From NCBI RefSeq assembly GCF_009834545.1, contig NZ_CP019427.1, positions 3,912,001 through 3,976,000 on the forward strand: DNA of 64,000 bases, given 5' to 3'. The notes beneath the pieces are model-generated. The model saw only the letters and a program-made list of their open reading frames with translations. It made no database searches and was not told the DNA's origin. Both the position numbers and the translations under genes were made by a program. Within the stretch, counting starts at the first letter, position 1. Every line of letters starts with the position of its first letter. The stretch is from Pseudomonas sp. S04. Lineage in GTDB: Bacteria; Pseudomonadota; Gammaproteobacteria; Pseudomonadales; Pseudomonadaceae. Positions 42,913 through 52,498 of the stretch are shown here, one piece after another.

Positions 42913-43689
42913 TCACTGCTCGTAGATCATCTTCTTGGTCATGCCGCCGTCGACCACGAACTCCTGGCCGGTGACAAACCCGGCATTGCGCGACAGCAGC
43001 CACGCTACCATCGCCGCGACATCTTCGACCGTACCTACCCTGCCCGCCGGATGCTGGGCATGATCGGCATCACTCAATGGTTCGGCACGTCGCGCCGACG
43101 GGTCGCGGGCATCGATCCAGCCAGGGCTGACCGCATTGACCCGGACTTCCGGGCCAAGGCTGATGGCCAGGGCGTGGGTCAAGGCCAGCAAGCCGCCCTT
43201 GCTCGCCGCGTAGGCCTCGGTGTCAGGTTCCGACTGCCCGGCCCGGGTCGAGGCCAGGTTGACGATGGCACCGTTGTGGGCCCGCAGATACGGCGCACAG
43301 TGCTTGGCCAACAGCATTGGCCCACTGAGGTTGACCGCCAACACCCGATTCCAGTAGGCCAGGTCGAGGCTTTCCAGGGTGATATTGCGCGGGTCGGCAA
43401 CCGCCGCGTTGCACACCAGGGCATCCAGGCGCCCAAACTGCCCCAGTACTTCGGCAACGCCCTGGGTCACTTGCTGCTCATCGGCAACGTCCATAGTGAT
43501 GAACCAGGCATGCTCACCCAACGCCTTGGCAACCTTGGAACCACGCTCACGGTCGAGATCGGTCAGCACCACCTGCCAGCCTTCGCTGATCAACCAGGCG
43601 GCAATCCCCAGACCGATGCCGCGGGCAGCACCTGTGACCAGGGCAACCCGGCCATTGCTGCCGCTAGCAGGCGTTGCGATCTCGATCAC
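42913..43689 (-). CDS. Short-chain dehydrogenase/reductase
   Basis: A 258-residue classical SDR. NAD(P)-binding [15 protein letters not shown] motif CNAAVADP, catalytic Ser in VNLASTRAG, YxxxK as YAASK, and [13 protein letters not shown] at the end are all present. An Asp at the end of beta-2 (LTDLDRERG) favours NAD. The ATG overlaps the metZ stop by 4 bases, so it is the last gene of the purF-cvpA side's metZ transcript. It corresponds by position to PA3106 in P. aeruginosa. The substrate is unknown. Confidence 0.88.
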   Translation of the reverse strand: MIEIATPASGSNGRVALVTGAARGIGLGIAAWLISEGWQVVLTDLDRERGSKVAKALGEHAWFITMDVADEQQVTQGVAEVLGQFGRLDALVCNAAVADPRNITLESLDLAYWNRVLAVNLSGPMLLAKHCAPYLRAHNGAIVNLASTRAGQSEPDTEAYAASKGGLLALTHALAISLGPEVRVNAVSPGWIDARDPSARRAEPLSDADHAQHPAGRVGTVEDVAAMVAWLLSRNAGFVTGQEFVVDGGMTKKMIYEQ

Positions 43690-44897
43690 AAGGCAGCCAG
43701 CCCGCGCGCCAGGTCCGCTTGCAGGTCGACCACATCTTCGAGGCCGACGGCAATCCGGATCAGGCTGTCACGAATACCCGCCGCCTCGCGCTCCTGTGGC
43801 GCCAGGCGCCCATGAGAGGTGGTGCTTGGGTGGGTAATGGTGGTCTTGCTGTCACCCAGGTTGGCGGTGATCGAGATCAGCCGGGTGGCATCGATGAAGC
43901 GCCATGCGCCTTCTTTGCCACCCTTGACCTCGAAGCTCACGACCGCGCCAAAGCCCTTCTGCTGGCGCTGGGCCAACTCGTGCTGCGGGTGGCTCTTGAG
44001 GCCGGCGTAATGCACTTTCTCGATACCGTCCTGCTGCTCCAGCCATTCGGCCAGTTGCTGGGCGTTGGCACAGTGCGCCTTCATGCGCAGGCTCAAGGTT
44101 TCCAGGCCCTTGAGGAAGATCCAGGCGTTGAACGGGCTCAGGGTCGGCCCGGCTGTACGCAGGAAGCCGACGATTTCCTTCATCTGCTCGCTGCGCCCAG
44201 CCACCACGCCGCCCATGCACCGGCCCTGGCCGTCGATGAACTTGGTGGCCGAGTGCACCACGACGTCCGCGCCGAGCTTGAGCGGTTGCTGCAAGGCAGG
44301 CGTGCAGAAGCAGTTGTCGACCACCAGCATTGCGCCTTTGGCGTGCGCGACTTCGGACAATGCGCTGATGTCCACCAGTTCGGCCAACGGATTGGACGGC
44401 GACTCGACGAACAGCAGTTTGGTGTTGGACTTGATCGCCGCGCCCCAGCCGGACAGGTCCGCCAGGGGGACGTAGTCGACTTCGATGCCAAAGCGCTTGA
44501 AGTACTTCTCAAACAGGCTGATGGTCGAACCAAACACACTGCGCGACACCAGCACATGGTCGCCAGCACTGCACAGGCTCATCACCACCGCAAGAATTGC
44601 CGCCATGCCAGTGGCCGTGGCCACCGCCTGCTCGGCGCCTTCGAGGGCGGCAATGCGCTCCTCGAACGCCCGCACAGTGGGGTTGGTGTAGCGCGAGTAG
44701 ACGTTGCCCGGCACTTCGCCAGCAAAGCGCGCCGCAGCATCGGCCGCGGTACGGAACACATAGCTGGAGGTGAAGAACATCGGATCACCGTGTTCGCCCT
44801 CCGGCGTGCGGTGCTGGCCGGCACGTACGGCCAGGGTATCGAACGCTACGCCATCGAGGTCGCTGTCCAGCCGACCGGCATCCCAATCCTGACTCAT
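43686..44897 (-). CDS. metZ: O-succinylhomoserine sulfhydrylase
   Basis: A 403-residue PLP enzyme of the Cys/Met metabolism family. Motifs include [23 protein letters not shown], the PLP-lysine in [17 protein letters not shown], and [21 protein letters not shown]. It makes homocysteine directly from O-succinylhomoserine and sulfide, the route pseudomonads use. AAGGAGTG lies 6 bases before ATG 44897 (MSQDW), which sets the start; residues further upstream are not protein-like. It follows purF after 78 bp containing a terminator, and overlaps the SDR start. Confidence 0.94.
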   Translation of the reverse strand: MSQDWDAGRLDSDLDGVAFDTLAVRAGQHRTPEGEHGDPMFFTSSYVFRTAADAAARFAGEVPGNVYSRYTNPTVRAFEERIAALEGAEQAVATATGMAAILAVVMSLCSAGDHVLVSRSVFGSTISLFEKYFKRFGIEVDYVPLADLSGWGAAIKSNTKLLFVESPSNPLAELVDISALSEVAHAKGAMLVVDNCFCTPALQQPLKLGADVVVHSATKFIDGQGRCMGGVVAGRSEQMKEIVGFLRTAGPTLSPFNAWIFLKGLETLSLRMKAHCANAQQLAEWLEQQDGIEKVHYAGLKSHPQHELAQRQQKGFGAVVSFEVKGGKEGAWRFIDATRLISITANLGDSKTTITHPSTTSHGRLAPQEREAAGIRDSLIRIAVGLEDVVDLQADLARGLAAL

Positions 44898-44948
44898 GCT
44901 GTCACTCCTTGCCCTGCTCTTGTCATGAAGAGCCTGTAGTAGATACAA

Positions 44949-44970
44949 AACCGGCCCCTCAGGGCCGGTA
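44949..44970 (-). terminator. Intrinsic terminator after purF
   Basis: On the minus strand CCGGCCC-TGAG-GGGCCGG followed by TTTTG, starting 6 bases after the purF stop. It separates the purF operon from metZ. Confidence 0.8.
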
Positions 44971-44975
44971 GAAAC

Positions 44976-46481
44976 TCAGTTGTTGTACAGATCGATGATC
45001 GCACTGACTGCCTGGGTCTTGACCTTGGAGGCGTCGTTACGCGCCTGCTCGATCTTGTTCAGGTAAGCCTCGTCGACGTCGCCGGTGACGTACTTGCCGT
45101 CGAACACTGCGCAATCGAACTTTTCGATCTTGATCTTGCCGCCGCCGACCGCTTCGATCAAGTCAGGCAGGTCCTGATAGATCAGCCAGTCAGCACCGAT
45201 CAGGTCGGCCACGTCCTGGGTCGAACGATTGTGCGCGATCAGTTCGTGAGCGCTTGGCATGTCGATGCCGTAGACGTTCGGGTAACGCACGGCCGGTGCC
45301 GCGGAGCAGAAGTAGACATTCTTGGCGCCAGCTTCACGGGCCATCTGGATGATCTGCTTGCAGGTGGTGCCGCGCACGATCGAGTCGTCCACCAGCATCA
45401 CGTTCTTGCCGCGGAACTCCAGCTCGATGGCGTTGAGCTTCTGGCGTACGGATTTTTTCCGCGCTGCCTGGCCCGGCATGATGAAGGTCCGGCCGATGTA
45501 GCGGTTTTTCACGAAACCTTCGCGGAACTTCACGCCCAGGTGGTTCGCCAATTCCAGGGCCGCGGTGCGGCTGGTGTCCGGAATCGGGATGACCACGTCG
45601 ATGTCGTGCTCGGGACGCTCGCGCAGGATCTTCTCGGCCAGCTTCTCACCCATGCGCAGGCGAGCCTTGTACACCGACACGCCGTCGATGATCGAGTCCG
45701 GACGCGCCAGGTACACGTGTTCGAAGATGCACGGAGTCAGGGACGGGTTGGTCGCGCACTGACGGGTGTGCAGCTTGCCCTCTTCAGTGATGTAGACCGC
45801 TTCGCCCGGCGCCAGGTCGCGGATCAGGGTAAAGCCCAGCACGTCCAGGGACACGCTCTCGGAGGCGATCATGTACTCGACGCCTTCGTCGGTGTGACGC
45901 TGGCCGAAGACGATCGGACGGATGCCGTGCGGGTCGCGGAAGCCGACGATACCGTAGCCGGTGATCATCGCCACGACCGCGTAGCCACCTATGCAACGGT
46001 TGTGCACATCGGTGACGGCAGCGAACACGTCTTCTTCGGTTGGCTGCAACTTGCCGCGCTGGGCCAGTTCGTGAGCGAACACGTTGAGCAGCACTTCCGA
46101 GTCGGAGTTGGTATTGACGTGGCGCAGATCAGACTCGTAGATCTCCTTGGCCAACTGTTCAACGTTGGTCAGGTTGCCGTTGTGCGCCAGGGTGATGCCA
46201 TATGGCGAGTTGACGTAAAACGGTTGAGCTTCGGCCGAGGTCGAGCTACCGGCAGTCGGATAACGCACATGGCCAATGCCCATGTGGCCGACGAGGCGCT
46301 GCATGTGACGCTGATGAAACACGTCACGTACCAGACCATTGTCCTTGCGCAGAAATAACCGGCCGTCGTGGCTGGTCACAATCCCGGCAGCGTCCTGGCC
46401 GCGGTGCTGGAGGACGGTTAGCGCGTCATACAGCGCCTGATTGACGTTCGACTTACCGACGATACCGACGATGCCACACAT
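44976..46481 (-). CDS. purF: Amidophosphoribosyltransferase
   Basis: A 501-residue enzyme of purine synthesis, transferring glutamine amide nitrogen to PRPP. The N-terminal glutaminase domain starts [19 protein letters not shown], so the nucleophile Cys is residue 2 and there is no propeptide; this fixes the start at 46481 rather than the ATG three codons earlier. The PRPP loop reads [18 protein letters not shown] near residue 365, with [12 protein letters not shown] upstream. It heads no overlap but lies 41 bp after cvpA, forming the conserved cvpA-purF pair. Confidence 0.96.
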   Translation of the reverse strand: MCGIVGIVGKSNVNQALYDALTVLQHRGQDAAGIVTSHDGRLFLRKDNGLVRDVFHQRHMQRLVGHMGIGHVRYPTAGSSTSAEAQPFYVNSPYGITLAHNGNLTNVEQLAKEIYESDLRHVNTNSDSEVLLNVFAHELAQRGKLQPTEEDVFAAVTDVHNRCIGGYAVVAMITGYGIVGFRDPHGIRPIVFGQRHTDEGVEYMIASESVSLDVLGFTLIRDLAPGEAVYITEEGKLHTRQCATNPSLTPCIFEHVYLARPDSIIDGVSVYKARLRMGEKLAEKILRERPEHDIDVVIPIPDTSRTAALELANHLGVKFREGFVKNRYIGRTFIMPGQAARKKSVRQKLNAIELEFRGKNVMLVDDSIVRGTTCKQIIQMAREAGAKNVYFCSAAPAVRYPNVYGIDMPSAHELIAHNRSTQDVADLIGADWLIYQDLPDLIEAVGGGKIKIEKFDCAVFDGKYVTGDVDEAYLNKIEQARNDASKVKTQAVSAIIDLYNN

Positions 46482-46522
46482 GCGACGCAACCCCTACTTA
46501 ATGAAACTGAACTGAACACGAC

Positions 46523-47083
46523 TCACTGCGGCGTTTTCGCCGTCGGCAAGAGGTGCTCCTTGAACGGTATGTCAGCGGGTACGCTGATACCGCTGGCCAG
46601 CCACTGACTGCTCCACCCCAATATGAGGTTTTTGGACCAGTCTGCAACCAATAGAAATTGTGGCACGAGCCGCGACTCCTGCCACCATGAATCCTGCTGT
46701 ACCGGGCCCAGGCTCAACAGCCCGACTGCGGTGACCACCAGCAAGGCGCCACGCGCCGCACCGAAGGCCATGCCGAGGAATCGATCGGTCCCGGAGAGGC
46801 CGGTGACGCGAACCAGTTCGCCGATAAGATAATTGATCATTGCACCCACCACGAGGGTGGCCACAAACAAGATGGCGCAGCCGGCGATCACGCGGGCCGA
46901 AGGTGTTTCGATGTATCCGGCGAGGTACTCGGACAATGAGCCACCAAACATCCAGGCAACGGCTCCTGCGATGATCCAGGTCACCAGCGATAATGCTTCT
47001 TTTACGAAGCCGCGGCTCAGACTGATCAAAGCGGAGATGGCGATGATTGCAACGATCGCCCAGTCAACCCAGGTAAATGGCAC
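46523..47083 (-). CDS. cvpA: CvpA family inner-membrane protein
   Basis: A 186-residue protein with four hydrophobic helices (WAIVAIIAISALISLSRGF, ALSLVTWIIAGAVAWMFG, VIAGCAILFVATLVVGAMINYLIG, ALLVVTAVGLLSLG) and the family's WVDWAI..I...S...S..RGF.KE motif. It begins with GTG. Known as a colicin V production protein in E. coli; its general role is in the envelope. Its position before purF is conserved. Confidence 0.92.
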   Translation of the reverse strand: MPFTWVDWAIVAIIAISALISLSRGFVKEALSLVTWIIAGAVAWMFGGSLSEYLAGYIETPSARVIAGCAILFVATLVVGAMINYLIGELVRVTGLSGTDRFLGMAFGAARGALLVVTAVGLLSLGPVQQDSWWQESRLVPQFLLVADWSKNLILGWSSQWLASGISVPADIPFKEHLLPTAKTPQ

Positions 47084-47181
47084 AGTACAGCCTACAGATG
47101 GATAAGGCGGCGCATTTTAGCAGAGCCCATGGCTATCGGTAAGCTGCGATTTTCAGTGCATTTCAAATAGGGACGATCGTT

Positions 47182-47835
47182 TCAGCCGCGCTCGGGCTGG
47201 AAACGCACCACAAAACCCTTGAGGTTCTGTTTGCGGTTCAGCAGGTCACGCAGACGGTCGGCTTCGGCGCGCTCGATCAGCGGCCCGACGAACACCCGAT
47301 TCTTGCCATCCGCGGTGCGGATATAGGCGTTGTAGCCCTGGCTGCGCAGGGTTTTCTGCAGGCTTTCGGCGCTTTCACGATTGGCCAGGCTGGCCAGTTG
47401 CACCGACCAGCTGACCGACAGGCCATTGGCATCGACCCGACTCTGGGTGGTGTCAGGCTTGCTGGCGGGCACAGCCGGAGCAGGTACTGGCTTGGGTGCT
47501 GGCGGCGGAGTAACTGGCTTGGCCACCACCGGCGCCGCGACGATCGGTGCGCTCGGGGCGACAGTTGGCGTGCTCGCGGCCGGTGCCTGCTCCATGGCAA
47601 TTTCGGCATCGCTGGGCACAGGTTCCTGCGGCAGCGCTTGTGGCTCGGGAACCACCACCGGCTCGACCTGGACCTGAGGCATGGCCGGCGCCTGTGGTGC
47701 GGCCGGAGCCTGGACCACCACCTGGCGCTGTTCATCCTCACGGGAGAACATCATCGGCAGGAAAATCACCGCCAGGGCCACCAGCACCAGTGCACCGACC
47801 ATCCGCTGCTTGTACGCGTTATCCAGCAAAGCCAT
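47182..47835 (-). CDS. SPOR domain protein (DedD-like)
   Basis: A 217-residue bitopic protein: N-terminal [29 protein letters not shown] contains the single membrane helix; then a long Pro/Ala/Val-rich periplasmic linker (residues ~40-135); then a C-terminal SPOR domain (SVQLASLANRESAESLQKTLRSQGYNAYI...RVFVGPLIERAEADRL). SPOR domains bind denuded peptidoglycan at the septum, so it is a probable cell-division accessory protein. GGAGGA precedes ATG 47835. It overlaps the folC end by 17 bp. It corresponds to PA3110. Confidence 0.9.
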   Translation of the reverse strand: MALLDNAYKQRMVGALVLVALAVIFLPMMFSREDEQRQVVVQAPAAPQAPAMPQVQVEPVVVPEPQALPQEPVPSDAEIAMEQAPAASTPTVAPSAPIVAAPVVAKPVTPPPAPKPVPAPAVPASKPDTTQSRVDANGLSVSWSVQLASLANRESAESLQKTLRSQGYNAYIRTADGKNRVFVGPLIERAEADRLRDLLNRKQNLKGFVVRFQPERG

Positions 47836-49126
47836 CTGCAGCTTCCTCCGTGGAGTGCCGAGCGAGCCATTCAAGGGCCTCGGCGACACAATAAAATGAT
47901 CCGAACAGCAGAATCTCGTCGTCTGCCGTTGCCTGCGCGCTCTGCCCTTCCAGGGCTTCAGCCACACTTGCATAGGAGGTCACGGACGCGCCAAGGTTCT
48001 GCAACGCGGCCTGTATATCCGCAACCGGGCGGGCGCGCGCAGAATCCAGCGGGGCGACAGCCCAGTGCTGGACACTAGCACTCAATTCACCGACAACTCC
48101 ATCAAGATCCTTGTCGGCCAGCAATCCGAAGACCGCCAGGCGCCGACCCGCCACCGGCCGCCGGGCCAGGCGCTGCGCCAGGTACTCGGCCGCGTGCGGA
48201 TTGTGCCCGACGTCCAGCATCAGGTTCAGGCGCTTGCCCTGCCAGTTGAACTGACGCCGATCCAGGCGCCCAACCACGCGGGTCGCCTGCAATGCCGTGG
48301 CAATCTGCTCAGGCACCCAAGGCAAGTCCAGCAAGGCGTAGGCCTGCAGCGCCAGTGCCGCGTTTTCCATCGGCAGGTCGAGCAATGGCAGATCCCGCAG
48401 CTCAAGCGTACGCCCCTGGCCGTCGACACCGCGCCACTGCCAGTGCTGGTCCGTCAGGCCCAGGTCAAAATCCCGACCCCGCAGGAAAAATGGGCAGGCC
48501 AGCTCGCGCGCCTTGTCCAGCAGGGGTTGTGGTGGATTGAGGTCGCCACACAGCGCCGGGGCGCCGTGGCGGAAAATCCCGGCCTTCTCGAAGGCCACCG
48601 ATTCCCGGGTATTGCCCAGGTAGTCGGCATGATCGACACCGATACTGGTGACCAGCGCGATATCTGCATCCACCAGGTTGACCGTGTCCAGGCGCCCGCC
48701 AAGACCAACTTCCAGAACCACCGCATCCAGACCTGCGCGCTGGAACAGCCAGAACGCCGCCAGGGTGCCCATTTCGAAGTAGGTCAGGGAGATTTCGCCA
48801 CGGCCCACCTCCACCGCAGTGAAGGCCTCGCACAGCTGTTCGTCAGTGGCCAACACGCCATTGACCTGCACCCGCTCGTTGTAATGCAGCAGATGCGGAG
48901 AATTGTAGACACCCACCTTCAGGCCCTGCGCGCGCAGCAAGGAAGCCACGAACGCACAGGTAGAACCCTTGCCATTGGTGCCGGTGACCGTGATCACCCG
49001 AGGCGCCGGCTTGCCCAGCCCCATCCGGGACGCTACCTCTTGCGAGCGCGCAAGCCCCATGTCGATGGCGGACGGATGCAACTGCTCAAGGTAGGCGAGC
49101 CATTCGCCAAGGGTACGTTGGGTCAT
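47819..49126 (-). CDS. folC: Bifunctional folylpolyglutamate/dihydrofolate synthase
   Basis: A 435-residue Mur-ligase family enzyme adding glutamate to dihydropteroate and tetrahydrofolates. P-loop [19 protein letters not shown], then [61 protein letters not shown] and C-terminal [14 protein letters not shown] are all present. It overlaps accD by 4 bases and the SPOR gene by 17, so the three are translationally linked. Confidence 0.95.
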   Translation of the reverse strand: MTQRTLGEWLAYLEQLHPSAIDMGLARSQEVASRMGLGKPAPRVITVTGTNGKGSTCAFVASLLRAQGLKVGVYNSPHLLHYNERVQVNGVLATDEQLCEAFTAVEVGRGEISLTYFEMGTLAAFWLFQRAGLDAVVLEVGLGGRLDTVNLVDADIALVTSIGVDHADYLGNTRESVAFEKAGIFRHGAPALCGDLNPPQPLLDKARELACPFFLRGRDFDLGLTDQHWQWRGVDGQGRTLELRDLPLLDLPMENAALALQAYALLDLPWVPEQIATALQATRVVGRLDRRQFNWQGKRLNLMLDVGHNPHAAEYLAQRLARRPVAGRRLAVFGLLADKDLDGVVGELSASVQHWAVAPLDSARARPVADIQAALQNLGASVTSYASVAEALEGQSAQATADDEILLFGSFYCVAEALEWLARHSTEEAADGFAG

Positions 49127-50043
49127 AGGTTGGCAGGCACCGGCGGAACCACGATTGGCTCGATAGGTGCGGCGACGAACTCAGGCGTCGGCAGGCCCAT
49201 CAGTTGCGCCAGCAGGTTACCCAGGCGTGGACGCAGCTCGGAACGGGCAATGATCATATCGATGGCGCCGTGCTCCAGCAGGAACTCGCTGCGCTGGAAG
49301 CCTTCTGGCAGTTTTTCACGTACGGTCTGCTCGATCACGCGCGGACCGGCGAAGCCGATCAGGGCCTTGGGTTCGCCGACGATCACGTCGCCCAGCATCG
49401 CCAGGCTGGCGGAAACGCCGCCGTAGACCGGGTCGGTCAGTACCGAGATGAACGGAATGCCTTCTTCACGCAGACGCGCCAGGACCGCCGAGGTCTTGGC
49501 CATTTGCATCAACGAGATCAGGGCTTCCTGCATCCGCGCGCCACCGGAAGCGGCGAAGCAGATCATCGGGCAACGGTGCTCCAGCGCATAGTTGGCCGCA
49601 CGCACGAAGCGCTCGCCGACGATCGCGCCCATGGAACCGCCCATGAAGGAGAATTCGAACGCCGACACCACCACCGGCATGCCCAACAGGGTACCGCTCA
49701 TGGAGATCAGGGCGTCTTTTTCACCGGTCTGCTTCTGGGCAGCAGTCAGGCGGTCCTTGTACTTCTTGCCGTCGCGGAATTTCAGACGGTCAACCGGCTC
49801 CAGCTCGGCGCCCAATTCGGCACGGCCTTCAGCGTCGAGGAAGATGTCGATCCGTGCACGGGCGCCAATGCGCATGTGGTGATTGCACTTGGGGCAAACA
49901 TCCAGGGTCTTTTCCAGTTCCGGACGGTACAGCACCGCCTCGCAGGATGGGCACTTGTGCCACAGACCTTCAGGCACCGAGCTTTTTTTCACCTCGGAAC
50001 GCATGATCGAAGGGATCAGTTTGTCTACTAACCAGTTGCTCAT
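49123..50043 (-). CDS. accD: Acetyl-CoA carboxylase carboxyltransferase subunit beta
   Basis: A 306-residue subunit of acetyl-CoA carboxylase, making malonyl-CoA with AccA, AccB and AccC. The zinc ribbon is complete ([11 protein letters not shown] ... [11 protein letters not shown]). The carboxyltransferase core shows [31 protein letters not shown] and [18 protein letters not shown]. The last ~15 residues are Pro/Val-rich. It heads the accD-folC-SPOR-cvpA-purF cluster. The 272 bp between accD and trpF hold no evident gene and probably the promoter. Confidence 0.96.
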   Translation of the reverse strand: MSNWLVDKLIPSIMRSEVKKSSVPEGLWHKCPSCEAVLYRPELEKTLDVCPKCNHHMRIGARARIDIFLDAEGRAELGAELEPVDRLKFRDGKKYKDRLTAAQKQTGEKDALISMSGTLLGMPVVVSAFEFSFMGGSMGAIVGERFVRAANYALEHRCPMICFAASGGARMQEALISLMQMAKTSAVLARLREEGIPFISVLTDPVYGGVSASLAMLGDVIVGEPKALIGFAGPRVIEQTVREKLPEGFQRSEFLLEHGAIDMIIARSELRPRLGNLLAQLMGLPTPEFVAAPIEPIVVPPVPANL

Positions 50044-50315
50044 GCTTTCTTTCTCCAGTACCGGCGGCCCGAACGCTCTGGTTCGCAGCCCCGTGTATGC
50101 CCTTGAGCTAAATTCATGTGTGCGGCGATGATCGGTACGCTACGGCGGTCAGCACTAGGCCGTGACCTGCCTGCAACGCACTCCATCCTCAGCCATCCAG
50201 ACAACCCGCGCTTGGGGTTGCCACTTCGGTTCTGGCCCGCCCGAAGGCGACGCCTGCCTGCTGTGTGCAGCGCATGTTTTGTACCATGCAGTGGACGGCG
50301 GCAGACTGCCAGCCG

Positions 50316-50948
50316 TCACATCGTCGCGGTGCTGCTGCGTACGGCCTGCATAAATGCGTGAATCCTTGCGTGATCCTTGATGCCCTTGCCCTGCTCTACC
50401 CCACCACTGACATCCACCGCGTACGGCCGGACCCGGGCAATGGCCTGCGCCACGTTGTCCGGGGTCAGGCCGCCGGCCAGGATAATCGGCTTGCGCAAAC
50501 CCGGCGGTATCAATGACCAGTCGAAGGCCTCGCCGGTTCCACCGGGCACTCCTTCGACATAGGTATCGAGCAAGATCCCACTGGCACTCGGGTAGGCATC
50601 ACAGGCAGCGGCGATATCGTCCCCGGCCTTGACCCGCAGGGCCTTGATATAGGGCCGGTGCCAGCCTTCGCAATCGGCCAGGGTTTCATCACCATGGAAC
50701 TGCAACAGGTCCAGCGGCACGGCATCGAGGATCTCGCCGAGCTCGCAGCGACTGGCGTTGACGAACAAACCCACGGTGGTCACGAACGGCGGCAGCGCGG
50801 CGATAATTGCCCGCGCCTGCTGGACCGTGACCGCCCGCGGGCTCTTGGCGTAGAACACCAACCCGATGGCATCGGCCCCGGCCTCGACCGCCGCCAGCGC
50901 GTCTTCAATGCGGGTAATCCCACAAATTTTGCTGCGAACGGCTGGCAT
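50316..50948 (-). CDS. trpF: Phosphoribosylanthranilate isomerase
   Basis: A 210-residue TIM-barrel enzyme of tryptophan synthesis. Catalytic Cys in [14 protein letters not shown] and Asp in [18 protein letters not shown] and [17 protein letters not shown] complete the phosphate-binding loops. It lies 63 bp after truA on the same strand. As in other pseudomonads it is separated from the other trp genes. Confidence 0.95.
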   Translation of the reverse strand: MPAVRSKICGITRIEDALAAVEAGADAIGLVFYAKSPRAVTVQQARAIIAALPPFVTTVGLFVNASRCELGEILDAVPLDLLQFHGDETLADCEGWHRPYIKALRVKAGDDIAAACDAYPSASGILLDTYVEGVPGGTGEAFDWSLIPPGLRKPIILAGGLTPDNVAQAIARVRPYAVDVSGGVEQGKGIKDHARIHAFMQAVRSSTATM

Positions 50949-51011
50949 GTCGGGGGAACCTCAGGGCAAATCCGGGAAAGTCCCGGATGGTAGCAAATGC
51001 ATTGGCGGGCG

Positions 51012-51866
51012 TCAGCCGTCAAGTTCCGAGAAGCCGGTGAGGAAATGCGGCCCGATGTAACGCTCTGGCAGCGGGAATTCATCACGGTACTCGACCTGCA
51101 CCAGGTACAGCCCGAAGGGATGGGCCGTGACCCCGCCCGTGCGGCGGATCCGGCTCTCCAGCACCTCCTTGGCCCACTCCACCGGACGCTCGCCGGTACC
51201 GATGGTCATCAGCACCCCGGCAATGTTACGCACCATGTGATGCAGGAAGGCACTGGCGCGAATGTCCAGCACGATCATTTTGCCGTGCCGGGTCACGCGC
51301 AGGTGATGGATCTGCTTGACCGGCGACTTGGCCTGGCACTGCCCCGCGCGAAAGGCGCTGAAATCGTGCGTACCGAGCAAATGCTGCGCAGCTTCGGCCA
51401 TGCGTTGCTCATCCAGCGGCCGATGGTTCCAGGTCACTTCCTCGTTGAGGTGGGCCGGGCGGATCTGGTCGTTGTAGATGACATAACGATAACGTCGGGC
51501 AATGGCCTTGAAGCGCGCATGGAAATCCGCCGGCATGACCTTGGCCCAACTGACGCTGATGTCGTGGGGCAAGTTGATGTTGGCGCCCATGACCCAGGCC
51601 TTCAGCGAACGCTCCACCTGGGTGTCGAAATGCACCACCTGGCCACAGGCGTGCACACCGGCATCGGTGCGCCCCGCGCAATGCAGGGACACCGGCGAAT
51701 CGGCGACTTTCGACAAGGCCGTCTCGAGGGCTTGTTGCACGGTGGCCACGCCGGAGGCCTGGCGCTGCCAGCCGCGGTAGCGCGAGCCTTTGTATTCGAC
51801 GCCCAACGCGATCCGGAAAAAGCCGTCGGCCGCCATTTCGGCGGCCGGGTTATCTATATTTGCCAA
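51012..51866 (-). CDS. truA: tRNA pseudouridine(38-40) synthase
   Basis: A 284-residue (maximum) TruA. The catalytic Asp is in CAGRTDAGVHACGQVVHF; other motifs are ALGVEYKGSRYRGWQRQ, RRYRYVIYN, GTHDFSAFRA and ASAFLHHMVRNIAG. It modifies U38-U40 of tRNA anticodon arms. The start is not sure: TTG at 51866 gives an N-terminal tail similar in length to P. aeruginosa TruA but has a weak ribosome site; ATG at 51836 would remove 10 residues. It is preceded by a REP array separating it from fimV. Confidence 0.93.
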   Translation of the reverse strand: MANIDNPAAEMAADGFFRIALGVEYKGSRYRGWQRQASGVATVQQALETALSKVADSPVSLHCAGRTDAGVHACGQVVHFDTQVERSLKAWVMGANINLPHDISVSWAKVMPADFHARFKAIARRYRYVIYNDQIRPAHLNEEVTWNHRPLDEQRMAEAAQHLLGTHDFSAFRAGQCQAKSPVKQIHHLRVTRHGKMIVLDIRASAFLHHMVRNIAGVLMTIGTGERPVEWAKEVLESRIRRTGGVTAHPFGLYLVQVEYRDEFPLPERYIGPHFLTGFSELDG

Positions 51867-52498
51867 GGGGTGACAGCCTGCTGATTTACGCTAAGGCGGG
51901 CATTATAAGGGTGTGCGCCGGGGATGCCATGTTCGCGCTGTTTTTTGTTTTGTGCTTGCTCACAGTGAATCTGGCTACCCGCAAATTTTGCGTACGGCCA
52001 ACAAACCTGTGGGAGCGGGCTTGCCCGCGATAGCGGTATGTCAGCCACCATCGATGTTGAATGAGCCGGCCCCATCGCGGGCAAGCCCGCTCCCACAGTA
52101 GTTCTGGGTGTTCGCAGATTTTGGGTACACCCACTTAACCTGTGGGAGCGGGCTTGCCCGCGATAGCGGTATGTCAGCCACCATCGATGTTGAATGGGCC
52201 GGCCCCATCGCGGGCAAGCCCGCTCCCACAGTAGTTCTGGGGTGTTCGTAGATTTTGGGTACACCTACTCAACCTGTGGGAGCTGGCCTGCCAGCGATAG
52301 CGGTGGGTCAGGCACCATAGATGTTGAATGGACCGGCCCCATCGCTAGCAGGCTAGCTCCCACAGGGGAAATTCGTACACCAGGTAAAGCCAGGCCGGCC
52401 GGTAGGCCGCCTCGCCCGCCCTTACCACTCAACAGGCCGAGCGTTAGCTCGCCTGCTGCTCTTGATCCACCCGCCCCATCACGCCCAGAGCCGCTCAA
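51867..52498. repeat. Array of three paired REP units between fimV and truA
   Basis: Three near-tandem units, each a pair of opposed REP hairpins around a spacer with cgatgttgaatg: about 52006-52098, 52139-52230 and 52272-52366. The first two differ at few positions over ~130 bp, including the trailing gttctggg...tttgggtacacc linker. The third has diverged in step on both arms (gagctggcctgccagc with gctagcaggctagctc), keeping the hairpin. No gene is seen. Confidence 0.85.

Noticed and set aside
50044..50315. Small gene or RNA between trpF and accD
   Set aside because: Short frames here lack ribosome sites, and I see no clear terminator-promoter pair; best treated as the accD promoter region.
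51867..52498. CRISPR array
   Set aside because: The repeats are paired REP hairpins about 130 bp apart, not short uniform repeats with unique spacers, and no cas genes are present.
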